DNA of 64,000 nucleotides from positions 85,458,520 through 85,522,519 of the forward strand of contig NC_059471.1 of NCBI RefSeq assembly GCF_018139145.2, in the 5' to 3' direction. The translations under genes and the position numbers were made by a program. The notes below the pieces were generated by a model. That model worked only from the letters and a program-made list of their open reading frames with translations, was not told the DNA's origin and ran no database searches. The DNA comes from Gymnogyps californianus (taxonomy: Eukaryota; Chordata; Aves; Accipitriformes; Cathartidae). How positions within the stretch are numbered: the first letter of the stretch is position 1; each line of letters starts with the position of its first letter. Positions 37,001 through 52,000 of this stretch are shown in pieces.

Positions 37001-40000
37001 TCGCTAACCAACCCATGACTGACCGCTATAAAATTACCTCCAGATTTTCAGCAGAGGACATTGCCCTAATGGGAAACACAACACTAGAGAACACTTTGCC
37101 TCTTGAAGTGCACAGAGTACAAATTCAAACCTCTGAAACCATGGCAAACCACTTATTTTAATTATTTTTTTATCCAACTAACTGCACTTTATAATGAACT
37201 ATTGATCTTAAAATGTATTTTAAGGAGTACATTGACTTCATCTGTAAAAGAGATCCATTAGCCAACAAGGATTAAAAAGCAGTATGTGCATGCATGTTTT
37301 CTCTAAGGAAGATTTCTTACAAGATAATGCAGATCTACTCAAACATTTGTTTTGCTCCAACAGAAACAACTTCATTTGAGTATAATTAAGTGCTCTACAC
37401 TTCTTAAGTTACCTATCAGAAATACCTGACTTAGGCGTACAATACATCTGTGGTATTAAGCCAGTACTTCTTTTGGAAAGACACAGAAATCAATAATCAA
37501 TGCAGAACTGTATTTCCTGCTGCTGCTATTATATACGAAGAAATGAATACGCTACACAGATATAAAAGAATAAGATGTACCATTTAAAATAAGCTATCAT
37601 TTTGAACATTTTAATTTTATATCCTCTTCTGCTTTAACTGTAGTCCTATGGCTTTTTAATCTGCACAGAAAAAGAGATCATTCTGACCCCACTGATGCTA
37701 AATAGACAGAAAATGACCCCAGGATCTCCAAAAAGAAGAAAAAAAAATCATATGAAGAAATAACTAATCCCTGTCATATTTCAAAAAAGCCTTTGGAAAT
37801 GCTGTGCAAGTATCTTGCAGCAAGAGAAAGCATGTATCAGATGGGATGAGTCAACATCAACAAGTTACCATGGCTTAACCAGTTAAGTAGCAAATGCAGA
37901 GTAAGAAAACGTACATTTTCATAAGTCTCTCTCACTGAGGTTTAAACAGATGCTTTACTTCACATCTGAGGCAGACTAAGACTAGACATGTGCTCAGTTA
38001 CCGCAGCTGAGCTGCAGCACAGGAAAAGGTGCTATTCATCAGTGAGCTAAATCAATCTAACAGTCAGCTGCCACAGAGAGGCTTCGCTGCTCCCCTGGCC
38101 ATGGCTGCATTTTATTCAACCCTTCCCTGTGCTCATTCGAGTCCACAATGAGTCAGTCCAGAGAAGTAAGCTGCAAACTACTCTTCGCTTCACCAAAATG
38201 TTTTCTGTGCTTTTGCTCACTGGTTCAAGCTCACCACCCAGCTGCGGGGCCTGGGACCCACTGCAGGGACAAGGAGGCAAGGAAAGCAGGAGTAGCACAA
38301 CTTTCAGTGGCAGCTAGCCATAAACTCAGCTGAATTGTATCATCAAGCTACACCCTTACGCACTTAATGGCCCCAGCCTAGAGTCATTAAGAGTTGCTTC
38401 CAATTTATCTCCTAATCCATTTCGAGGCAATTGGTTTTCTGCTAAATAGCCATATATGAAGCAGGAGGCTTCATCTGTCACCTATTTGCCTGAGTCCCTT
38501 CACAAAAAAGGCTAGCAGGTTTAGGAGAAGGATTGCTGGAACTTGCAGGAGATCTTCCCTAAGTGCAAAATCTGTGCCAGTGATCAATAATTAACATACT
38601 TTCACCCTGACCTGTCAAAGGCTAGAGACAAACCAGACACACACGTTGAACTCGGTCCTTTTTGACTGGAAATACTGAAACCATAAATAATCCTCATACA
38701 TAATCCTGACATAATGTAATTACCTTCAGATGGATGAGCATCATTTCTGGGAAGCTTAGGGGAAAGAGGAGCAGTATATGGCGGAGAGTCCTGAGAGTAT
38801 CGTTTAGCACTCCTGTTTTCAGGTATTTCTTCTTTTGCTGTGAAAAGGAAAGTCACCACCTATTATTCTAGCATAAAGCTGCTCATGGGGAAAGTCCAGG
38901 GACAAAAGCAAAGACATACATCAGCCATTCACTGGGTTACAGTTCAGTTTCTTGTGTCACACAGACTCAGTCATTTCGACACACTTTCAAAGCTGAAGTA
39001 CAGCTTAGTTTATACTGTCATCACCCAAATTACCTTGACCCTGGCTACTTTTCTGAAAAGAGTTAAAACTAATGACTTTCATATGACAGACAATTATAAA
39101 CATAATTTCTCCATTGGAAAGGGGGGGGGGGGGGGGGGGGGGGCGGGGGGAGAATATTTTCTTTTCTATAGCAGCATCCAGAAGACAGATTTGGCTATCA
39201 GACAGCTATGAGGAAGCTTCACACCCAATATGAATCTTCTGAAATTGCCCTGACATCAAGATTTTCTAAGCTATGGCTCCTGGTAACCCTTGGGCTGGGA
39301 CTTGTAATACCAGGCCCCGCAAACAACCTGATGGGAGATCTTGCACAAGTCATATCATTTCCTCCTCACTCTATGCTCCTGGTGCAGCAGACAAAGATAT
39401 TGGCCTCATACAAATATCACAAGCAGCCACCTGCAAAACCCACCTTTTCTACTAGGAGACTGGACTGTACATAGTAGAATGTAAAATTTTTGGAGCCACT
39501 ACTGAGTAAGGTGAATAAAGAGGGAAGAAAGGACCTTTTACTGGTATGGGAATGGCTAGACTGAATTCCCCTTCAGGGCAAGCCCCTTCTTAAGTATCTC
39601 TTTGTAAGTTTATTTTATGATCCGAACATAAATGTAACAAATGAAATGTGAAGTTTTGAGCTTGTCCTTTTAGCAGTATCACAGTGGTACAATACATATG
39701 TTTCCTGGCTTGGTTACAAGGAGCTTGCTGAACAAAATGATTTCTGCACATGTGGTATGAGCTATCCCATCCTGTCAAAGTACTACTGCACTGGAACCAA
39801 TTCACTAAGAACTGAAGCGTATTCGTTTCAATCAATTCACATCATAGAAAGACAGATTAAAAAGTTGCATTTCATAAAGTTGCCACACTTTTAAAAAATA
39901 TCAGTGCTTGAAAGTAACAGTTGTTTAACAGTACCTGGTTTGTTCCTATCGTACTCCGTAGGACTGTGTGCACATCCCATGTAAGGGCTGAAAGGTTGGC

Positions 40001-43000
40001 TACTAAAGAGATTATCACACTGTAGGCTGTGGCAGAGTTTCTCCAAGAAGCGTAGGACAAACGATGCACTGTTTACAGAAGGAAGATTGATGGCGTGCTT
40101 TTCCCCATCAAAGGAAGCTGTGAATAAGAAGATGATGTCAAACACCCCTCAAGCATCATGAAGTATAATAAAACACCATCATTAACTTAAAGGAGAAGAC
40201 ATCCAGATTTAATTTAAACCACACAAGACATGAGAGGAGTAAACAATCATTCTGGTAGTTTAACAAATTTACATCCTGATTTTACCTTCCCTTGGATTCA
40301 TGCCAGTTTAAATTTACTCTATGAGAACTTATTTTAATAAAATAATTTTAGATTCACACCAGCATAACAAAACTTGCAACTATTCCCTCATCACCAAAAC
40401 CTTATGTGTAGTTTCTGTTGTTTGCTTATAAAACAGCAAGCTCTCCACTAACTATTTGCAGGAGATAACACAAAAAAGACCCTTTACAGTACTTGCTAAA
40501 AAAAAAAAAAAAAAAAAAAGGAAGATGTAAACAACTTTAAGATTTTTTTTTTCTAACTGAACTGAGCATACTTGTGGTAATGTGCTGGCATCCATTACCA
40601 CTGAAATTCTAACTACAGAAACTGTTTTACCACTTGCTATCACTAGAGAAATCTATCCTGCTGTCAACACTACAGTGGTCAAGCTCCCATTTATTTCAAC
40701 AGGAGCTAGGTGGCAGAGATACCACAACAGCCACAAATGGATCTGGTGTCTTTTAAACTGAGCGATTACAAAGAGCCTGGACACGTGCCTATGTCTTGTA
40801 CTTAACCTCCTTCCTTGCCCCCCAAACAGAGTGTTGCAGCTGATGATACTTTCCTTTTTTGTGAAAATTAGTAAGATTTTGAAAAGACTCAATACTACCA
40901 ATATACGGATAAATAATTACCATTACATTAGCTGAAACTCTTAGTTACTTCTGGTTAGAAAGACATTATGAGAGAGCAGGAACAAACTCATAACTTAAGC
41001 TTAGGGCTAGAAAGAAGCGGCACAAACACCAGGTTTATGCATCAATTTGTCTTCTTCGTTTTCAGCCTGTCATGCAGCTTTCTGTTGCTAACATAAGTTT
41101 CCAAACGATATGTAGAGCTTTAAAGGATCACATTTTGTTGGTAGGAGATGCATTTGAAAAAAAACCCAAAACCCGAGAAATGACAAGAAAGCTTTTATTC
41201 ACAGATCTGAATTAACGAACATTTCCATATTGTGTTACAAAAGAGACAGATAATATACACAAAACCAAAGAAAAAGCCCCAAGTTTAGCATATTTTAGGC
41301 TTCCTTAGGAAATCAGAAGTGTCAATTACTTACACTGTTGATGTAAGGAAGCTTCTGATTAGAGTTAATGCAAGTTAACCAGCTAGCATCAGCAACAACA
41401 TGCTACCTCTCTCATCTGCTTTCATGACAGACTGACCCAATGCAAGTGCTTAAAGTTTAAGAGTCAGTACTACAGGGACAAATCCCGGACCAACATGTTT
41501 CCATGACCCATTTGGTTTTTCCAGGCTCCAACGTTCAAATGAAACGCTAATGATTCACAGTCCCACATGTCACTCAGACACAAGGTCCTCTACCTCCTGT
41601 TTGGGGAAGGGGTCTCCGAAGGCAAATTTTTGCTTGGAACTCAACCAGTTCTGGAGAGCAAATGGGCTGTGAGACCTAGCACAGCCTCATCCCCTGACAA
41701 ATTTACTGCAAGGTAGTAGTCAGCTACAGCAAAAATTTAAAATGCTTTATAATAGCCTTACAGATCTTCTTATATGACCTTGGGGAAATCACTCATTCTC
41801 CACGCCTTAATTTCTCATTTTGAAAAGAAGCATTGAAAAGAACAATATTATCTTAGAGTTGTCAGGAGGGTAAAGCAAGAAACAGCTGAGGCAATGTGAC
41901 TGCCCCAGCAAGACATACCATGGGAAAAATCCACAAATAAAGATTCAGTGCAAACACAGCTCCCTTGTACTCTGAACACCCGAGGGCAATCATATGGACT
42001 CCAACCAAGGGTGTGGGATCCAGATCCATAGGCTCAACTGTCTGCTCTGCTTGGGAACAACATAAGCTTCTTACTTCCCAGATAAATGCTAGGGGAAAAA
42101 ATAAAGAGGAGTACTTCTGAGGTGCACTAACCTCAACCTTTAATGACAAATAAACAGGGACTGGAGCTTGTGTGTACAATCCCAGCCCCGGGGTGAAGAG
42201 TCATTCTCATTTCTTCACCTTCCATCGTGTAAGTATGTTTTAAATACCAGGTTCAAGCCAGGAGAAAGGCTGAGAGCTAACCTATCAGAGAAATGTGTTT
42301 GTCTGATAGTGAAGAAACTCACCCAAGAGTCTGATTTTAATTCTCTGCTTGAGAAGATTTATCTGAGCCTCAGTCTATTTCATCCCACCAAACGCCATAG
42401 TCTCTGTGCTACAAGGAGAAAAAAAGGGCTGATACCACCACCACCATTAGTGGGCTTCCTAATCAAGCCTTTAATTTCCTTTCAGTTATATTTGCCTGAA
42501 TTGAAACCTTATGCATCAAGCAAAAATAAAACAGTTTGTGCTTTTGTTTGAGTAAAAAAAGATGGAAAAATCCTGAATTCAATTCTATTCAAAACAATTA
42601 TTTTCTTTGGCAGCTGAACCAAAAGAACCCGCTAATCATTCACATGCATTCGAGCAAGATTTTATCCACGTCCTCATCAGCATACAGTTTCCTCCTACGG
42701 CAGGTATAATACTCGTCATGAAAGTATCAGTCCACAAAAGATTTAGATTTCTTTGCTTATTCTCTGCTGCAACATATTTTTTTTTTCTTGCCAGTCTAAA
42801 AAAAAAAAAAACAAACCAACCCTGAACAACAAACCACACTCCAAAACCACTTTCAAACAAAAACTCTACAAGAAAACAATCTCACAATTTCAGTCTGTAA
42901 TTCTTCATTTTATTCTACTGTAGCTTTCCTCTTCTTCCTGACTGTTCACATGCATAGCTGGTTGTAATGTACTACATTAACCTAAGTCACATTTTGTGCT

Positions 43001-46000
43001 TCTCAAAATGCATCACATACAAATTTTTGATAAAATGACAGGGAGTGTTTGCTCACCTGCTTCTCAGCAACCTGTTTGACAAGCCAATGAGAAGGCAAGA
43101 GCTCAAGAACACCAGAAACCCACTGGGGTCTTATGGCTCGCTATCACCTGGACCAGGACGCTGCTTCAGGAGCAGTCCACATCGCCCAGTTCCTCAAATC
43201 CAGGGCTACAGAGCTGATTTCTCTGAATCCAGGCCTTGGGGTGAAGCCAGGTGCAGAACAGTAATTCTTTTTTATACAGAATTTTTGAATGTAAACAAAC
43301 CACAGCTACATAAAGATTCTGAAATTTCTTTCTCCTCTGTGAAATAATTATTTTCAACTATTCAGTCACAGCCCAGATACGCCACTGGTCTAAGATTCAG
43401 TCCTTTGTAATAAACAATCACAAACAGAATACTGGCAAGGCACATCTCAGTGCATTTTGTTCAAGAAAATTGACTTGTCTGAATTAGGTACAGCAAAGTA
43501 TTAATAATGTAATAAACTTTCATATATCTTGCAAAAATAAAGCAATATGCATTTCAAAACCACATATATACAATGCCATTAAACCTTTACCACACAGCAG
43601 AGAGCAGCATCCATTTTGTGAACAAACTCTTGGGGACACATAAGCAAGGCTTACTGTAGTTCTGCTATACGCGGGTCTGGGTGCTGCTTTTTAAATACTG
43701 TTAGACAGCAACATCTTTATGAGAGTTTAATTGAACCTGTATTCCACTAATCATCTTTCACATGTGCTGTTAATGTAAGGAGATTAAAGTAACACAAAGT
43801 CTTTTTATCGCCAGTGATGGAATTATGAATTGATGTGCTAACTGCTATATAGAATATTTCCTAGCCTAGAAGGAAAAAAGTGTCAAGCAGTAGCTATTCA
43901 GTTTGAGATATAGAGATAATTTATCTGTAGACCTGCCATTAATATGTAGCAGAAATAAACCTATTCCATAATAGAGGACATAGGTGGATGAACACTGACC
44001 TAAGATACTGCTACAATTCTGGAGAATGGGGGAAGGGAAGAAGCAGCAACTTTAACATGTGGAATCACTTGCCTGGAAGCTAAACACATTAGTTTGAAAC
44101 TTTTCACCCACTTGGTTAAGGCATTAAGAACACAAACACTATGTATGGATAAGATTATGCGAATGACTTGAATTAATAAAGCTGGTATTTCACTTGTACT
44201 GAGTTTACTTGACAAATGTTTGGCTACAGCCGCTAAATGAGGTGCACGAGCTCTACTTAGTATAAGAATCTAACTGGACTGTGTATATGTAATTTAACAC
44301 TGCTATTGCTAAATTCTAATTTAAAGAACTCTTCAAATCTTCCTGGACCCGGAGTGAGATAAATCACACACCACCAATACTCTCTTAGTAAAGGAGTTCA
44401 CAAGTATATGTTCTTGACTGTGCTTAAATAGTTACAAAAGTGATATATACGCTGGTATAACAACCAGTGCAACTAAGAAAAGGCGCCGGGTGACAGCAGC
44501 AGGTGACTCCCTTCTGAGAGGTACGGAGGCACCCATCTGCCAACCTGACACACTCTCTAGAGAGGTGTGCTGCTTGCTGCTTACCAGGGGCTCGTATCAG
44601 GGATGTCACCGAGAGACTACCAAGCCTCGTACAGTCCACTGACTATTATCCACTGCTGTTGTTTCACGTGGGCACCAGTGATACAGCCAGGAGCAGTCTG
44701 AGGAGCATCAAGAAGGATTACAGAGCCCTGGGAGCAGCGGCAAGAGACTCTGGAGCACAGGTAGGTTTTTCATCAATCCTCCTGGTCAAAGGGAAGGGGT
44801 TTGAAAGGGCCAGTCAAATCTGGCAAATCAACAAATGGTTATGGGACTGGTGCCACAGCCAGGGGTTTGGCAACTTAGACCTTGGGACTTGCTTTGAGAA
44901 ACCTGGTCTCCTGGGGGCTGACAGGGTCCATCTGTCAGAGAAGGGGAAGAGCATCTTTGGTCATAGGCTTGCCAAGCTGGTAAAGAGGGCTTTAAACTAA
45001 AGTTACCGAGGGAAGGGAACCTAAATCCATGCCACTCCTACCAGTTTGATGCCAGTGCCAGCAATAGACGCCCAGAGCCTGGAGAGGGATCACCAGTCAG
45101 CAGGAGAGCACCTGAAGAGCAGCACAAAGGAATTCCAGCCACTCCAGCCAGTAAGTCAGCTTCATCAGGGGCCCAGCTTAAATGCCTTCATGCAAACGCA
45201 TGTAGCATGGGGAATAAACAAGAGGACTTAGAGACGTGCGCACACCTGCAGGGCTATGATCTTATTGGCATCATGGAGACGTGGTGGGATGGCTCCTATG
45301 ACTGGAGTGTTGGAATGGAAGGATACAGGCTCTTTAGGAAGGACAGGCAGGGGAGATGAGGATGGGGTGTCGCCCTCTATGTCAATGGCAGCTGGAGTGC
45401 ATGGAGCTCAGCCTGGGGATGGATGAGGAGCTGACTGAGAGCTTATGGGTCAGGATTAAAGGGAGGGCAGGGACAGGGGACATTATAGTGGGGGTCTGCT
45501 ACAGGCCATCCGACCAGGAAGACTGAGTGGATGAGGCCCTCTACAGACAGATAGGAGCAGCCTCACGTTCACAAGCCCTGGTCCTCGTGGGGGACTTCAA
45601 CCACCCCGATATCTGTTGGAGGGACAACACAGCAGGGCATAAGCAATCCAGGAGGTTCCTGGAATGCACTGATGATAACTTCCTTCTCCAAGTGATGGAG
45701 GACCCAATGAGGAGAGGTGCCATGCTGGACCTTGTTCTCACCAACAAGGAGGTGCTAGTGGGGAATGTGAAGCTCAAGGGCAGCCTTGGCTGCAGTGACC
45801 ATGAAATGGTGGAGTTCAAGATCCTTAGGGCAGTGAGGAGGGCGCACAGCAAGCTCGCTGCCTTGGACTTCAGGAGAGCAGACTTTGGCCTCCTCAGGGA
45901 TCTGCTTGGCAGGGTACCATGGGATAAAGCCCTGGAGGGAAGAGGGGCCCAAGAAAGCTGGTTAATATTCAAGGATCACCTCCTCCAAGCTCAGGAGCGA

Positions 46001-49000
46001 GGCATCCCAACAAAGAGGAAGTCAGGGTGCAAAAATGCCGGGAGGCCTGCATGGATGAACAAGGAGCTCCTGGACAAACTCAAACACAAAAGAGAAGCCT
46101 ACCGAGGGTGGAAGCAAGGACAGGTAGCCTGGGAGGAATACAGAGAAATTGTCCGAGCAGCCAGGGATCAGGTTAGGAAAGCCAAAGCCCTGATAGAATT
46201 AAATCTGGCCAGGGATATCAAGGGCAACAAGAAAAGCTTCTATAGGTACATCGGTGACAGAAGGAAGACTAGGGAAAATGTGGGCCCTCTCCGGAAGGAA
46301 ACGAGAGACCTGGTTACCTGGGATATGGAGAAGGCTCAGGTACTCAATGACTTTTTTGCCTCAGTCTTCACCAGCAAGTGCTCCAGCCACAACGCCCAAG
46401 ATGCATAAGGCAAAAGCAGGGCCTGGGAGAATGAAGAACCACCCACCATTGGAGAAGATCAGATTCAAAACCATCTAAGGAACCTGAAAGTCCACAAGTC
46501 CATGGGACCTGATGAGATGCATCTGTGGGTCCTGAGGGAACTGGTGGACAAAGTGGCTAAGCCACTATCCATCATATTTGAGAAATGGCAGTCCGGGGAA
46601 GTTCCCACTGCCTGGAAAAGGGGAAACATAACCCCCATTTTTAAAAAGGGAAAAAAGGAAGACCTGGGGAACTACAGGCCAGTCAGTCTCACCTCTGTGC
46701 CCAGCAAGATCACGGAGCGGATCCTCCTGGAAACTATGCTAAGGCACATGGAAAATAAGGAGGTGATTGGTGACAGCCAACGTGGCTTCACTAAGGGCAA
46801 ATCATGCCTGACAAATTCGGTGGCCTTCTATGACGGGGTTACAGCATTGATGGGTAAGGGAAGAGCAACTGACATCATCTAGCTGGACTTGTGCAAAGCA
46901 TTTGACACGGTCCCGCATGACATCCTTGTCTCTAAATTGGAGACACATGGATTTGATGGATGGATCACTCGGTGGATAAGGAATTGGCTGGATGGTCACA
47001 CTCAAAGAGTTGCAGTCAATGGCTCAATGTCCAAGCAGACAGCAGGGACGAGTGGCGTTCCTCAGGGGTCAGTACTGGGACCGGCGCTGTTTAACATCTT
47101 TGTCGGCGACATGGACAGTGGGATTGAGTGCACCCTCAGCAAGTTTGCCGACAACACCAAGCTGTCTGGTGCAGTTAGATCACTTGAGGGAAGGGATGCC
47201 ATCCAGAGGGACCTTGACAGGCTTGAGAGGTGGGCCCGTGCAAACCTCATGAGGTTCAACAAGGCCAAGTGCAAGGTCCTGCACCTGGGTCGGGGCAATC
47301 CCAAGCACAAATACAGGCTGGGCAATGAGTGGATTGAGAGCAGCCCTGAGGAGAAGGACTTGGAGGTATTAGTAGATTAAAAACTGAATATGAGCCAGCA
47401 ACATGCACTCGCAGCCCAGAAAGCCAACCGTATCCTGGGCTGCATCAAAAGAAGTGTGGCTAGCAGGTCAAGGGAGGTGATTCTCCCCCTCTACTCCGCT
47501 CTCATGAGACCCCACCTGGAGTACTACGTTCAGCTCTGGGGCCCCCAGCATAAGAACCTGCTCGAGCAGGTCCAGAGAAGGGCCATGAAGATGATCAGGT
47601 GGCTGGAGCACCTCCCCTATGAGGAAAGGCTGAGAGAGTTGGGGTTGTTCAGCCTGGAGAAGAGAAGGCTCCAGGGAGACCTTACAGCAGCCTTCCAGTA
47701 CTTAAAGGGGGCCTACAGGAAAGATGGGGAGAGACTCTTTATCAGGGCATGTAGTAAGAGGACAAGGGGTAATGGCTTTAAACTGAAAGAGGGTAGATTT
47801 AGATTAGATATTAGGAAGAAATTCTTTACTGTGAGGGTGGTGAGGCACCGGCACAGGTTGCCCAGAGAGGCTGTGGATGCCCCCTTCCTGGAAGTGTTCA
47901 AGGCCAGGTTGGATGGGGCTTTGAGCAACCTGGTCTAGTGGAAGGTCTCCCTGTCCCTGGCAGGGGAGTTGGAACTAGGTGATCTTTAAGGTCCCTTCCA
48001 ACCCAAACCATTCTATGATTCTATGATAAACTCATTGCAGCTACTTCAGTTCTTCTGCCCTACCTCAAGTTCGCAACCAAGTGAAGAAATAGAAGAAACA
48101 AAGCATCTTCACATACCAGTTATCATTTCCCCTCCGTGATGGCCAGATCTGAGAAATCCAAAGACTGTTTTGGATTGATAGGCACAATCCACACAAGCCT
48201 GTACAGCCTGTTGAAGTACCACATTGACAGGACCTGGTCCAAAGTGATCTGGAAGCTGCTGAACCTTCTTCTTATCCAGGTGAGGCCCAGCATTTCCATG
48301 CTTGTTGACATAAACACACACTGAAAAAGAACAAGCCATATTTACTGCCGAGGAACTAAGACACGTTTCCAAGTTAGAACTGCAAACCGTCTTTTTAGTT
48401 TTAATCTTAAGGAAAAAACGTACCGGTCAACTCAGAAACTGAACATGCATACATACTTTTTGCATGCTCTAAAAGTGCTCTGTCTCTTCTATCAAGGTTC
48501 TCCTGCCTGAGTCCTAAACCCACTTCTTTCTGGTCTCTAAAGCCCCTCTCTACCCCGCTAACGTAACAAAGCTGTCATAATCTGTGCTTATCTTTTATTT
48601 TGACTAATCTCTGTTCATGCACTAGTTCCAATAAAGTAAGAATTACTGGTAGGTACTCTAAACTACCAAGACACGATTCTAAAAAGCTGGCCTTACCAAG
48701 TTACTACCCTAATTTTTCTCCTATTTGAGAAGCTGCAACAAAGACAACCCTATGGTATATACCCATCACTGATGCTCATTCTGAAGCACCCATATAGCAT
48801 TAACATGTGCATGTATAATGGCTACTGAAGGTCTGTACCTTCAGCAGCCCCGCACCACTGATATACGATTTCCACACTGCAATTTTGCCTTCTCTGCTAA
48901 ATAAAATAAACATACTTCTCTAGAAACACTGTAAGGTGGTTTAAAGCTTAGCACAAAACAATCAAATAGGACTTCTGAAATTACTTTTTATAGAGACTAT

Positions 49001-52000
49001 GCAAAACTGTCTTTCAAAAGGAATGGCAAGGCAGAAAAAACATGGGGAAAAGCCATAACTGAAGTGTTTTTTTTTTTTCTTTTTGGCCTTGGTTGTCACA
49101 TGACCAGGAATGCACCCAAGACATTATTACGGCTTAATGAAAAAAATGTGCCCCTGTGGTGACTAAGCAGACAACCTAAGCATTCTGTTATACAAAAGAC
49201 TGACGTATTTTCTGAACTGTAGTATTATTTGGGCTTAGTTAAAAACGTGGATTTTTAAAAATGAAGTACTTCTATAAGTGTTTCAATGATCTTATATCTT
49301 CATGCATATCTGCTCACTCTCTGATGTCTGCAAATTGAAGGAAACCTATTTGTACAAATAATCAAAGACACAAATCAGCAAAAATAGTTTTCAGGGCATC
49401 TTCTGTCAGGGCTCAAAAACAACTGCCTCCTGAAAGGTTTATTTTCCGAGGAAACATACATATTTTCCCCTCATCCATGACTGAAGTCGGGAGTGAGAAG
49501 AGCCTGACAACTTCTATTGTAAAAACAGTTCTGAAATGTAAAAAAGCACCCCAAACAAAATTATCATAATTTATGGAGTTTTTAGAAAGTTCTGAGATTT
49601 CAGTTGACGACATACAAATTGTTTCACTACAGGGTTACAAGTTCCTCAATGAGTTAGTTCATTAACTAGCTTATTTCTTTTTTGCCAACCCTTTTCAAGA
49701 TACATTTCATCATATTTCAAAAACAAGCAAACATAAGAGGAAGGAGGAATGTATTTCCTCTGATTACCTTTATTTGGTTTAAACAGTCTGAGTTGTTTCT
49801 TTTAATGTAAGGCTATACAGAGATAAAAATCTCTATTTTGTTATATTACAGTACAGCCTGTGTGATATCAGAATATCATATTGGTTTTTAGCTACATCTA
49901 TTCCCATTTCATACATTAAGGAGTGGGACAGACATGAAAGAACTGTACAGTTCCCTTCTTCAGACAGGAACAAACTGCCAGGTCTAGCAGATCTATCAAA
50001 AGCCCCTGTGCTCCAGCACTTCTTGCTATAATGCAGGCATCAAATACTAGTTCTGAAAAGTAACGTTAGCATCTACGAATATCTTTAAAAAATAAGGTAA
50101 CTGGACAATGATGTACAGTAATAAGTTTGCAGCACATTTTCCATAAAATGACACTACTAGTTTGCTTGAAATGGAAGCCATTTCACACTAAAAATGTCAT
50201 TAGGGGTTTTTTTGCCTTTTACCTGTGGATATAACTGATGCAGCTGCACCAGACAAACTAATTCCATCTTTAAGTATCTGTGTAGTGCCATTGTCGCCCT
50301 CAGGAGAAGAATGAGGAGAAGGAGATGCAGGAGTCAGTTGTTCTGGCAAGATTTTTTTCTGTTTAGAGAAAAAACCCAAAGTTAAAACATTTAATGTTTT
50401 TTAAGGAGTCTGCAAAACCTTTCTGCTATCAGTTACCATCTTACTGAATGTGCGTGGTTCCTTATTACAAAAGTACCACACACAGCAGAGAAGATAAAGT
50501 CCAGGAAAGGAAGACTGTCAGTTTGCATTTACAGCTACTTAAGTAAAGCAGTGGAAGACAAATGACTTAAAAAGAAACCCACCTCTATCTAAAAAGTGGG
50601 AAAAGAATGAGCTTTATGTACTAATTCATGACCCTTCTAAATCTTAGGAAGTACAGAAGAGGTGTTTTGGATTATTTTCCTTGTCCATATCCTTCCAATC
50701 ATCTGGGTTTATCACAACTTAAATCAGTTAGTTGGGCTGTGTATATATTCCCATATAAAACTTGAGTCACATTTAGGTGTCAACTTTACAGTGCACCTGG
50801 GTTTTCCCTCAACTTGTTTCAAAGGGGCTGAAATTTAAGTAATCACTTTCAGGAATTGGTGCTTTACGCAAGATATCAAATAAACCAGTAGTTACAATCC
50901 AGTCACATGGGTTGCCAAAACCTTTTCCCTTCCCAAACCAAACTTGTTTGCAGCTTATCATATGACAGACAACCAGAGTTTGCAGCACAAAGATTGAGAA
51001 ATTGGTCAGTGTGCATTACCTTCCACCTGAGGAAAGGAGAATTTTATTGTAATTTGGTTTGGACTGGGGTTTAGAAGACAGACATGCACAAGGAAGGCAT
51101 TTCTAATGTGCTTTGACGTGCTATGAAAATACATGGAAATAAAAGAAATAATGAATTGGAGACAAGCTCATCACCTCTCCCTTCACCTTTTATTCTTGCA
51201 TGAGAACAGATTATGTTCTCATTCTCTTACCTACCAAAAAAACTAGGAATATAAGAGATTACCCAAGGTCTTGACACTGCTGAAGGCAGCAGAGACTTGG
51301 CTATTCATGTGGTAAGGATTTACTGCTAAAATTGATCTATAGCAAAGTGAAAATTCAGTCAAGTTGCTAAAGGAGGCTAAGCCCTCTTCCATTTAGCAGT
51401 ATTCATCCTTTACACTCTAAGAAGCAGCATAATTTCCAAATAATATATTAAAAATCATGTAGAAAGCAATCAAAATATACACCTTCCTAAGAGCAGCAGT
51501 GCTTAACTTCTTCACAACACCTATAAAGAATAAATGAATTTTCTTCTGAAATCCAGGGCACTTCAAAGAAAATTTCTGTGCCCCTTACAGTTCAGAGAAG
51601 ACAAGTTTGGCTGGAGAAACTACTTGACAATATGGCACTGGGTGGAATCACCATGAACATAAGGAATAGACTGCCAAGGCTTAGCGTTGCATTGTGAATG
51701 AGATGAGGTGGCTCAGGTCAGACACTGAACCAAGTAGTGATGTATGACTTGTCAGGACTTGCCTATGTGTCTTAACACTGGGTGACAGAAAGGTCTCTCT
51801 CCATCCTTAATACAAAGAACAAAAATGCACTTGGGAAGTTTGAGCTTTTGATCTGAAGTCTGACATTCCTGAAGGCCCCTCTGGAGCAGGGACTCTTTGA
51901 GGAGGCAGTTGTCTGTCACCATGCTGCAAAATATGGGTGGTCGAGTTGAGGGGAAAGAGGAGGAAACGGGAGAAATGTAGGCATGAAAACAAAATACAAA

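Larger units (their letters stand above)
44471..48027 (+). mobile_element. CR1 LINE copy C, 3.56 kb, nearly full coding length, antisense in SCML2 intron
   Basis: This is the longest CR1 here, containing the C-terminal part of ORF1, ORF2 with endonuclease and reverse transcriptase domains, and an intact 3' end. It terminates in CCTTCCAACCCAAACC followed by two ATTCTATG-type octamers near 48,010-48,027, the characteristic CR1 tail. CR1 elements are about 4.5 kb when complete, so roughly the first kilobase is missing. It is inserted opposite to SCML2 transcription, and its 3' end stops about 90 bases before the SLED exon. It belongs to a different subfamily from copies A and B (for example [12 protein letters not shown] instead of [10 protein letters not shown]). 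Confidence 0.95.
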
